A model generated the notes under the pieces. That model was not told the DNA's origin. It ran no database searches and was given only the letters and a program-made list of their open reading frames with translations. A stretch of DNA of 6,100 nt from Clostridia bacterium (GTDB lineage: Bacteria; Bacillota_A; Clostridia; Christensenellales; Borkfalkiaceae): assembly GCA_017507595.1 (NCBI GenBank), contig JAFWAM010000014.1, forward strand, positions 1-6,100, given 5' to 3'. A program made the position numbers and the translations under genes. Of this stretch, positions 1-5,249 are shown one piece after another (within the stretch, counting starts at the first letter, position 1; every line of letters starts with the position of its first letter).

Positions 1-37
1 AAAAAACAATAAATTTTTCACTTATTTACCGTTATAA

Positions 38-66
38 TTGACAAAAATAAAATTTAGACATATAAT
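38..66 (+). promoter_or_regulatory. Consensus SigA-type promoter for the DUF308 gene
   Basis: The -35 box TTGACA (38-43) and -10 box TATAAT (61-66) both match the bacterial sigma-70/SigA consensus exactly and are separated by the optimal 17 bp. The A/T-rich tracts at 1-20 could act as an UP element. Transcription would begin near 73, giving a leader of only about 18 nt that is almost entirely ribosome binding site (AAGGAGGA, 76-83; start codon at 91). This predicts strong constitutive expression; no operator is evident. Confidence 0.88.
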
Positions 67-90
67 TAAATAAAAAAGGAGGAAATTTTC

Positions 91-561
91 ATGGCTAAAA
101 AATCAAGCGCAAAGAACAACAGCCTTTTAAACGCTATCTTGTATGTTGTTATCGGTATTTTATTCTGCGTTTTCAGGGCAGGTCTTCTTAACTGGCTTAT
201 GACGGCGGTTGGTGTTCTCTTCATCGTACAGGGCGCACTTTCCATTTTAAGGGCAGACCTTGTTGGCGGTCTTATCAGCATCGTCCTCGGTATTGCAGTT
301 ATCGTTTTAGGCTGGCTTATCGTTGATATCGTATTGCTCGTTTTCGGTATTTTAATTATCGTTAAGGCAGTAAAGGAGATCATCGAGGCTTTAAAGGGTA
401 AGGTTGACATCAAGACCCTTATCGCCCCCATCATCACTTTAGTTGTTGGTATCATGCTTGTCGTTGCTAAATGGGTTCTCGCTGACTGGATCTTTATCGT
501 TGTTGGCGTTATCTTCGTCGTTAACGGCGGTTTGGCACTTCTCGGCATGCTTAGCAAATAA
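91..561 (+). CDS. DUF308/HdeD-like six-helix membrane protein
   Basis: This is a 156-residue, very hydrophobic integral membrane protein with a short basic N-terminus (MAKKSSAKNN). About six membrane helices are visible, at roughly 12-28, 33-53, 57-74, 77-93, 107-125 and 131-152, with one polar loop at 94-108. The sequence consists of three gap-free 35-residue units (19-53, 64-98, 117-151), each a helical hairpin with a Gly at unit position 4 and another at position 23. Three hairpins of this kind are typical of the DUF308/HdeD family, named after an E. coli acid-resistance membrane protein; the biochemical role of such Firmicutes members is unknown to me. The ATG is fixed by AAGGAGGA at 76-83. 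The gene is monocistronic, with its own promoter and terminator, so it is probably unrelated to the Rnf operon downstream. The family call rests on repeat and glycine pattern, not on catalytic residues. Confidence 0.8.
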   Translation: MAKKSSAKNNSLLNAILYVVIGILFCVFRAGLLNWLMTAVGVLFIVQGALSILRADLVGGLISIVLGIAVIVLGWLIVDIVLLVFGILIIVKAVKEIIEALKGKVDIKTLIAPIITLVVGIMLVVAKWVLADWIFIVVGVIFVVNGGLALLGMLSK

Positions 562-582
562 TTGATTTAAAAAGATAAAAAT

Positions 583-614
583 TGGCCTATAAGTCGATTA
601 TAGGCCATTTTTTT
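583..614 (+). terminator. Intrinsic (Rho-independent) terminator
   Basis: A perfect 10-bp stem (TGGCCTATAA at 583-592 with TTATAGGCCA at 598-607) closes a 5-nt loop (GTCGA) and is followed directly by seven T residues (608-614). It lies 21 nt after the stop codon of the DUF308 gene and ends that unit. An A-rich run at 577-581 would provide a partial U-tract on the other strand, but no minus-strand gene approaches it. Confidence 0.92.
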
Positions 615-691
615 GTGTCATTTTTCAAATTAAAGCAGGTCTTGAAGTAGGCTTTTTTTCTCTTAAAGGAAAAATCGGTCATCAATTGAAA

Positions 692-703
692 GTAAAATTT
701 TAC
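692..703 (+). promoter_or_regulatory. 12-bp AT-rich palindrome upstream of the apbE promoter
   Basis: GTAAAATTTTAC is a perfect palindrome. Two further flanking positions pair on each side after one mismatch. It lies 31 bp upstream of the -35 box at 735, centred about 72 bp before the predicted transcription start. That position would suit an activator or repressor dimer. It does not match a Rex-type site as I know it, and a palindrome of this kind can arise by chance in AT-rich DNA, so an operator role is only inferred. The rest of 615-734 shows no gene; a weak AAAGC/GCTTT pairing (632-636 with 651-655) precedes a T-run at 653-659. Confidence 0.25.
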
Positions 704-734
704 ATTTCAGATAGGGTTAATTTTGCTTTTAATA

Positions 735-763
735 TTGACAGGTGGCGTTATTTGGAGTATACT
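735..763 (+). promoter_or_regulatory. SigA-type promoter of the apbE-rnf operon
   Basis: TTGACA (735-740) and TATACT (758-763) are separated by 17 bp, matching 11 of 12 consensus positions. Transcription would start at about 769-771. This is the only good promoter between the terminator at 614 and the apbE reading frame, and with no terminator downstream it is the likely source of the whole accessory-rnf message. It rules out a GTG at 742 as translation start because that codon lies inside the spacer, upstream of the transcript. Confidence 0.7.
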
Positions 764-768
764 TAAAC

Positions 769-1908
769 GTGTGTAGTATAAAATATAATAAAAAATATAA
801 TATATACAAATCATTGTCCGCTATTTTTTTATCGGCGGTCATCCTTTTTGCCGCTATGCTTACGGTCGGCTGCGGCGATAAAAGTGATCATTTGTCCGTT
901 AACCTTCTCGGGGCAAGCGTCAACCTTTACCTGGTTAACGAAATGGCTGTTGCCGCAGACACAAAAAAGGATATAAATAAAACGGTAAAAGATCTTGCCG
1001 ACCGTATCAATAATGCCTTTTCGGTAGAGGGGGACAGCCCCGTTTATGCCTTCAATGGCCAAAGCGGTAAAAAAAGCGTTGCTGTCGACGGGGATATCAA
1101 ATACGTTTTTGACCGGGCGAAGGATCTTTATCAGCTTACCGACGGCGCCCTTAACCCCGCCCTTAAGCCCTTGGTGGACCTGTGGGGCTTTTCAGCGCGA
1201 TATCAGGACGTCGGCTACACCCCCAAGGCCCCCTTCGACAGGGAAAGACTTGCCGACGGTGGCTTTAGCCTTCCCGATCAAAGGTACGTGGACGGCTTCA
1301 GGCGTTTAGCTGACTTTTCAAGGATAAGCCTTAAGACGGACGGCGCCGGATACAGTCTGACGGCTGACGATTGGTGCGTTACCGTCGACGGCGAGGATTA
1401 TTACCAGGCCCTTGATTTTTCAGCTCTTTTAAAAGGGTATTTTACCGATCTTGTTAAGGACGCCATGGAGGGCTTTTCCATTGACGGATATTACGTGACG
1501 GCAGGTGGGTCAAGCCTGTATCTTGGCAACGTCAACGGCGGCGATTGGGATCTTACCGTTGTCGATCCGTTTTCCGCTAAAAGAGAAGGGATACTTTCAG
1601 TCAAGGTAAAGGATAAATTCGTGTCCACCAGCGGCACTTACGAAAATTTTTACGACCTTGACGGCACAAGGTACTGTCACATCATTGACGGCCAGACGGG
1701 CGCGCCCACCCAAAGCGACGTTGCCTCCTGCACCATTATTTGTGACGACGGCCTTTTAAGCGACGGCCTTTCAACGGCCCTGGTCGTTATGGGCAGCCAA
1801 AGGGCACAGGCCCTTTTAAAGGACTGTCCCGAGGTAAGCTATATCCTGATACTTTCCGACGGAAGCGTCCTATCAAACGTTGAAGAAGATATCACTTTTT
1901 TAAAATAA
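769..1908 (+). CDS. apbE: FAD:protein FMN transferase (ApbE/Ftp family) lipoprotein
   Basis: ApbE transfers FMN from FAD onto a threonine hydroxyl of target proteins, releasing AMP with Mg2+. In this operon the targets should be RnfD and RnfG. Numbered from GTG 769 (379 aa), a basic n-region (K5-K14), a hydrophobic stretch (about 17-33) and Cys35 after LTVG form a lipoprotein signal, placing the enzyme on the outer membrane face where the target threonines lie. Family landmarks: NPALKPLVDLWGF (129-141), LKGY with Lys222, the GG pair at 246-247, STSG (286-289), HIID with His304 and Asp307, TG (310-311), and SDGLSTAL with Asp332 (331-338). Several motif positions are divergent: LGA for MGT, SPV for SE(I/L), HIIDGQTG for HIIDPxTG. 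The start is uncertain. The frame is open from a GTG at 742, but that lies in the promoter; GTG 769 keeps the basic n-region, while TTG 814 would lose it. Family call is firm, start is not. Confidence 0.9.
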   Translation: MCSIKYNKKYNIYKSLSAIFLSAVILFAAMLTVGCGDKSDHLSVNLLGASVNLYLVNEMAVAADTKKDINKTVKDLADRINNAFSVEGDSPVYAFNGQSGKKSVAVDGDIKYVFDRAKDLYQLTDGALNPALKPLVDLWGFSARYQDVGYTPKAPFDRERLADGGFSLPDQRYVDGFRRLADFSRISLKTDGAGYSLTADDWCVTVDGEDYYQALDFSALLKGYFTDLVKDAMEGFSIDGYYVTAGGSSLYLGNVNGGDWDLTVVDPFSAKREGILSVKVKDKFVSTSGTYENFYDLDGTRYCHIIDGQTGAPTQSDVASCTIICDDGLLSDGLSTALVVMGSQRAQALLKDCPEVSYILILSDGSVLSNVEEDITFLK

Positions 1909-1909
1909 A

Positions 1910-1923
1910 CGGCCTATGGGCCG
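1910..1923 (+). repeat. Short GC-rich inverted repeat between apbE and the NusG-II gene
   Basis: CGGCC (1910-1914) and GGCCG (1919-1923) can pair around a TATG loop just after the apbE stop codon. No T-run follows, so it is not an intrinsic terminator; it might protect mRNA ends or mean nothing. The gap to the next start is only 32 nt. Confidence 0.35.
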
Positions 1924-1940
1924 ATTAACGGGGTCTGTTA

Positions 1941-2378
1941 ATGGGCGATCGCATAGAAAATTTAATAAATCGCCCCTTTAAGATAGGCGACCTTATCGTC
2001 GCCCTTATCGTGTTTTTGGTTGCCCTTTGCTCCTTTTTTGCGGTGGGAGGCGGTGCTTCTAACAAAATCCGCGGCTTTGAGGCCTACCTTGGCGACAGCC
2101 TGGTCCTTACCGGCGACTTTGACCGTAAGACCTTTACCGTAATGGATAGCGTGGCCGTTGAGGTTATTAACGGCGACACGGTTAAGATCACCTCTGAAAA
2201 GGGCTACAACCTGATAACCGTCGATTGGGATGGTGGCACCCTTTCTGTGACCGATACCGACTGCGGCACCTCAAGGGAATGTACCATGATGGACTTTAAA
2301 ATGGGCGTAATTATCTGCTCGCCCCACGGGCTTACCGTCAAGGCCTTGGGCGAAATTCCGCCACCGGTGGTCGGATAA
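1941..2378 (+). CDS. Membrane-anchored NusG domain II protein
   Basis: This 145-residue protein has a short cytoplasmic start, one membrane helix (about 16-36) and a mainly beta-type extracytoplasmic domain (45-140). The C-terminal part, with VTDTDCG followed by Cys114 and GVIICSPHGLTVKALG, matches the signature of the NusG_II family (PF07009) as I recall it, in which a DC...C pair is followed by a (V/I)C.P segment. Here Cys108, Cys114 and Cys126 are the conserved-looking cysteines; the first pair is spaced C-x5-C, where I recall x4 as usual. Despite the name it lacks the NusG N-terminal transcription-factor domain and is not an elongation factor. Such genes commonly lie beside apbE and rnf genes in Clostridia; a role in assembling or flavinylating the complex is inference. 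ATG 1941 has only a weak upstream GGGGT (1930-1934). The stop overlaps the next start by one base, indicating translational coupling. Confidence 0.8.
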   Translation: MGDRIENLINRPFKIGDLIVALIVFLVALCSFFAVGGGASNKIRGFEAYLGDSLVLTGDFDRKTFTVMDSVAVEVINGDTVKITSEKGYNLITVDWDGGTLSVTDTDCGTSRECTMMDFKMGVIICSPHGLTVKALGEIPPPVVG

Positions 2379-2890
2379 TGGGCCGCCGCATTGCAAGGGT
2401 GGGGCTTTTGACGGGGCTTTCACTCATTATGTTTTTGGTCGAAGGGCTTTTCCCGCCCATGGTGGTTCCCGGCGCAAGGCTTGGCCTTGGTAATATCTTT
2501 ATCATGATGATATTGCTGTGCTTTTCCTACGGTGAGGCCTTTCTTGCCGTGGCAGTTAAAAGCCTGCTGTCGGCAATCTTTATAGGCAACCTTTCTGCTG
2601 CCCTTTACAGCCTTCCCGCAGGGGTTGCGGCGATTTCCGTTTCCTATCTTCTTGTGAGGGCTTTAAGCAAAAGGATAAGCCTTTTCAGCGTGGGCGTCGT
2701 GTCGGCGACCGTCCACAATCTGGTGCAGCTTTTGGTTTTCAGTCTTGTGACGAAAACCGCAAAAGTCATGCTATACGCCCCTTATCTCACGTTTTTGGGG
2801 CTTATTGCCGGCTGCGTAACGGGGCTTGCGACCCATTACCTTTTGGTTTACGGCAGGAAATTTATCTTAAAGGAAAATAAAAAAGCTTAA
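2378..2890 (+). CDS. Gx transporter family membrane protein (Hpre_diP_synt_I type)
   Basis: This is a 170-residue protein with about five hydrophobic segments (roughly 8-27, 38-57, 59-78, 80-95 and 105-125, with a further one at 132-157). Family marks are PGARLGLGN (31-39), close to the usual PGxKLGLAN, and SATVHNLVQL (109-118) with the His-Asn...Gln pattern. The family (PF07456) was long labelled heptaprenyl diphosphate synthase component I and is now usually called Gx transporter; its fold resembles ECF-transporter S components, but I know of no proven substrate. It has no prenyltransferase aspartate-rich motif, so a synthase role should not be assumed. Its place between apbE/NusG-II and rnfC makes a link to the Rnf cofactor supply plausible (inference). 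ATG 2378 shares its A with the preceding stop codon (ATAATG), so translation is probably coupled. The C-terminus is basic (GRKFILKENKKA), suggesting a cytoplasmic tail. Confidence 0.82.
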   Translation: MGRRIARVGLLTGLSLIMFLVEGLFPPMVVPGARLGLGNIFIMMILLCFSYGEAFLAVAVKSLLSAIFIGNLSAALYSLPAGVAAISVSYLLVRALSKRISLFSVGVVSATVHNLVQLLVFSLVTKTAKVMLYAPYLTFLGLIAGCVTGLATHYLLVYGRKFILKENKKA

Positions 2891-2923
2891 TTTGCCCAAG
2901 TGAACGATGGGCTTAAATATTAG

Positions 2924-2942
2924 AGATAATAAAAGATAATAA
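2924..2942 (+). repeat. Tandem AGATAATAA repeat in the rnfC leader
   Basis: AGATAATAA occurs at 2924-2932 and again at 2934-2942, a 10-bp period, in the 68-nt gap before rnfC. Each copy contains GATAAT, five of six matches to a -10 box, but the -35 positions (GAACGA, CTTAAA) are poor, so an internal rnfC promoter is only possible. Just upstream a small hairpin (GCCCA 2894-2898 with TGGGC 2908-2912) has no T-tract and does not look like a terminator. Confidence 0.35.
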
Positions 2943-2947
2943 TCTAT

Positions 2948-2953
2948 GGAGGA
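2948..2953 (+). promoter_or_regulatory. Ribosome binding site fixing the GTG start of rnfC
   Basis: GGAGGA ends 5 nt before GTG 2959. It is the strongest ribosome binding site in the operon and decides for the GTG start, since the next in-frame ATG (codon 18, 3010-3012) would remove the conserved N-terminal GVHVP segment. Confidence 0.85.
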
Positions 2954-2958
2954 ATAAA

Positions 2959-4251
2959 GTGGCTATTACAAAGAAGAGCACCTTTTTAAGGGGCGTTCAC
3001 GTCCCCGACATGAAGGCTTTATCGTCATCAAAGGCCATTGAGGCAATGCCCGCACCAAAGATAGTTTACATATCCATGGCGCAGCACATCGGCAAGCCCG
3101 CCCGTCCCTGCGTAAGCGTAGGCGACAGGGTGCTTAAGGGTCAGCTTGTGGGCGAGGAAAGCGGCTTCATCAGCGCAAACATCTATTCAAGCGTAGCAGG
3201 TACGGTCAAGGAGATCAAAACCATCAAGACCTTTGCCGGCGCAAGCGAGTACGTCGTCATTGAAAACGACGGCAGCGAGGAGGAGGCCTTTCTTCCCGAC
3301 GTTGACGAAAACGACGGCGTCGCCATCAGCGAAAGGATAAGGACCGTGGGTATGGTCGGTCTTGGGGGTGCAGGATTCCCCACCTACGTTAAGATCGCCA
3401 CGACTGAGCCTATTGATACCGTTCTTATCAACGGTGCCGAGTGCGAGCCTTATCTTACCTGCGATCACAGGGTCATGATAGAGCGCGCCGAGGACGTTGT
3501 CAAGGGCGCTTTGTATATTTCCAAGGCCCTTAAGGGTGCAAGGGTGATCATCGGTATTGAGGAAAACAAGCCCGACGCCATTGAAAGGCTTGGTGCCTTT
3601 GAAAACGTAACGGTCGTTCCCTTAAAGAAAAAGTACCCTCAAGGCAGTGAAAAGCAGCTCATTTACGCCTGCACCAAGCGAAGCGTTGCCCCGGGCAAGC
3701 TTCCGGCCTCTCAGGGGGTATGCGTGTTTAACGTTCAGACGGCCCTTCAGACCTACGAGGCAGTCGCCCACAACCGTGCCCTTTATCAAAGGGTAATGAC
3801 GGTAACCGGCGGCGGCATTAAGGAGCCTAAGAACGTTATCGTCAGAAACGGCACCCCCTATCAGGAGATAATTGACTTCTGCGGCGGGCTTAACGACGAC
3901 GCCTGCAAGATAGTTGCCGGCGGCCCAATGATGGGTAAGGTTTTATCGGCCCCCGTTGGCTACACCCGCAAAACCGATTCGGGGCTTCTCGTTTTAGAGG
4001 GCAAAAAGGCCCGTATAGAAAACCCCTCCGCCTGCATCAACTGCGGCAGATGCGCAAAGGCCTGCCCAATGCACCTTATGCCAATGTATATGGATCTTTT
4101 CACCCACACGGGGGATTATGAAAAGGCAGACTACTACGGCGTTTCCAACTGCTTTGAATGCGGCACGTGCGCTTACGTTTGCCCCGCCAAGAGGGATCTT
4201 GTGGGCAGCATTCAGCTGGCAAAACGCAAACTGAGAGAGTTAAGGAGTTAA
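2959..4251 (+). CDS. rnfC: Rnf electron transport complex subunit C
   Basis: RnfC is the peripheral cytoplasmic subunit that exchanges electrons with NAD(H) in the ferredoxin:NAD+ oxidoreductase (Rnf) complex. The 430-residue protein shows the full family order: GVHVPDMK at 12-19; a barrel-sandwich domain (about 30-90, with VSVGDRVLKGQLVG); the flavin/NADH-binding GLGGAGFPT (134-142) and INGAECEPYLTCD (157-169); YPQGSEKQLIYACT (226-239) and NVQTA (258-262); a beta-rich region near 280-350; and two ferredoxin-type [4Fe-4S] motifs, CxxCxxCxxxCP with Cys359/362/365/369 and Cys398/401/404/408. There is no long alanine/lysine-rich C-terminal extension like that of E. coli RsxC, so the length is that of clostridial RnfC. 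The GTG start is supported by GGAGGA. Its last codons contain the ribosome binding site of rnfD. No key residue appears to be missing. Confidence 0.97.
   Translation: MAITKKSTFLRGVHVPDMKALSSSKAIEAMPAPKIVYISMAQHIGKPARPCVSVGDRVLKGQLVGEESGFISANIYSSVAGTVKEIKTIKTFAGASEYVVIENDGSEEEAFLPDVDENDGVAISERIRTVGMVGLGGAGFPTYVKIATTEPIDTVLINGAECEPYLTCDHRVMIERAEDVVKGALYISKALKGARVIIGIEENKPDAIERLGAFENVTVVPLKKKYPQGSEKQLIYACTKRSVAPGKLPASQGVCVFNVQTALQTYEAVAHNRALYQRVMTVTGGGIKEPKNVIVRNGTPYQEIIDFCGGLNDDACKIVAGGPMMGKVLSAPVGYTRKTDSGLLVLEGKKARIENPSACINCGRCAKACPMHLMPMYMDLFTHTGDYEKADYYGVSNCFECGTCAYVCPAKRDLVGSIQLAKRKLRELRS
4242..4247 (+). promoter_or_regulatory. Ribosome binding site fixing the rnfD start, inside the rnfC end
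   Basis: AAGGAG lies in the last codons of rnfC and ends 9 nt before ATG 4257. The rnfD frame is open further upstream (to an ATG at 4158), but that stretch reads the rnfC ferredoxin-domain codons out of frame, so ATG 4257 is the real start. Confidence 0.85.
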
Positions 4252-4256
4252 GCTTT

Positions 4257-5249
4257 ATGGAAAAATTAATGATTTCCAATACCCCCCACGTAAGGGCTTC
4301 ATCATCCACCAAAAGGATAATGATAGACGTGGCAATCGCTCTTTTGCCCGCCCTTGTAATGGGTATTGTGTATTTTGGCCTTAAGGCCCTTTTGGTAACG
4401 GCCATTGCGGTGGTTGCCTCTATCGGGTCGGAGGTTCGTTACAGACTTATCAACAAAGAGGACTTCAAGGATATTTTAAGATCCTTTGACTTTACCTCGC
4501 TGGTCACCGGTCTTATCCTCGGTATGAACTTAAGTCCGGACGTTCAATGGTACGTGCCCCTTATCGGCGGTGTGTTTGCAATCGTCGTGGTAAAAATGCT
4601 TTTCGGTGGTACGGGCAAAAACTTTTTCAACCCGGCCATTGCCGCAAGAGTATTCCTTCTTATAAGCTTTGCTTCGGCAATGACCACCTGGGCAGATCCC
4701 AACGTCGCCCCGATCAATCCCTCCTCGGTAGAGTCGGGCGCAACGGTTTTAGGCTCGGTAATCGGCGGTTCAGCCGCAATGTCAAACCTTGACCTTTTCC
4801 TTGGCACGGGCGTTGCCAGCGGCGCTTTCGGCGAAACCTGCAAGGTTGCCCTTATCGTCGGCGGCATCTATCTGGTTATAAGAGGGGTCATCGATTGGAA
4901 GTACCCGATTATCTACGTGGTAACAACCGGTCTTATGACCGTTTTGTTAAATCTTGACTTCAGCGTATTTTTACCGTCAATTCTTTCAGGCGGCCTTATC
5001 TTCGGCGCGATTTTCATGGCGACCGATTACGTAACCACCCCCAACACAACCCTCGGCAATATTATATACTTCGTTGCACTCGGTCTTTTAACTGCCGTCT
5101 TGCGTCATCTCAAGGGCAGTGAGGTGGTTTCATACTGCATTATACTTATGAATTGCTTCGTTCCTTTGATCGATAGGTTTATCGTACCCAAGCCCTTTGG
5201 CTACGTAAAGCCCAAGAAGGAAGGCAAAAAGGAGGGCGCAAATGGCTAA
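4257..5249 (+). CDS. rnfD: Rnf electron transport complex subunit D
   Basis: RnfD is a polytopic core subunit of the Rnf pump and a homologue of NqrB; it carries a covalently bound FMN and is linked to ion translocation. The 330-residue protein begins with SNTPHVRASSSTKRIMIDV, typical of the family. It has about nine membrane segments (for example 25-40, 43-60, 97-115, 128-142, 196-211, 217-232, 239-255, 267-283 and 289-308) and the landmarks GGTGKNFFNPA (117-127), GETCKVALIVGGIYL (192-206) and FMATDYVTTP (253-262). The FMN attachment site is SGAT (160-163), with Thr163 the predicted acceptor in an extracytoplasmic loop. In the usual DxxSGAT pattern an Asp stands six residues before the Thr; here that residue is Ser157. 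The C-terminus is lysine-rich. The gene starts 5 nt after the rnfC stop and its last 8 nt overlap rnfG, so expression is tightly coupled. Confidence 0.96.
   Translation: MEKLMISNTPHVRASSSTKRIMIDVAIALLPALVMGIVYFGLKALLVTAIAVVASIGSEVRYRLINKEDFKDILRSFDFTSLVTGLILGMNLSPDVQWYVPLIGGVFAIVVVKMLFGGTGKNFFNPAIAARVFLLISFASAMTTWADPNVAPINPSSVESGATVLGSVIGGSAAMSNLDLFLGTGVASGAFGETCKVALIVGGIYLVIRGVIDWKYPIIYVVTTGLMTVLLNLDFSVFLPSILSGGLIFGAIFMATDYVTTPNTTLGNIIYFVALGLLTAVLRHLKGSEVVSYCIILMNCFVPLIDRFIVPKPFGYVKPKKEGKKEGANG

Noticed and set aside
66..557. Long minus-strand open frame covering the DUF308 gene
   Set aside because: It is antisense to a gene with a perfect promoter, ribosome binding site and terminator. Its product is a low-complexity Thr/Ile/Ser/Pro/Lys sequence that merely mirrors the hydrophobic codons of the real gene, and it has no ribosome binding site.
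632..659. Second terminator-like element (AAAGC/GCTTT with a T-run)
   Set aside because: The stem is only 5 bp of mostly A-T pairs around a 14-nt loop, so it would be unstable; the strong terminator at 583-614 already ends the unit.
742..768. Upstream extension of apbE to GTG 742
   Set aside because: The codon lies between the -35 and -10 boxes of the operon promoter, has no ribosome binding site, and the added residues are not needed for a signal peptide.
562..768. Riboswitch, small RNA or tRNA in the gap before apbE
   Set aside because: I saw no FMN-riboswitch core or other conserved aptamer pattern and no cloverleaf. The predicted transcript also starts at about 770, leaving no room for a leader element.
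784..801. Two further TATAAT hexamers (784-789, 796-801) as promoters
   Set aside because: They lie inside the apbE signal-peptide codons (Tyr-Asn repeats) and have no -35-like sequence at 16-18 bp (ACTTAA, GTAGTA).
4158..4256. Upstream extension of rnfD to ATG 4158
   Set aside because: It overlaps the rnfC ferredoxin-motif codons in another frame, gives a basic non-family N-terminus, and AAGGAG at 4242-4247 clearly sets ATG 4257.
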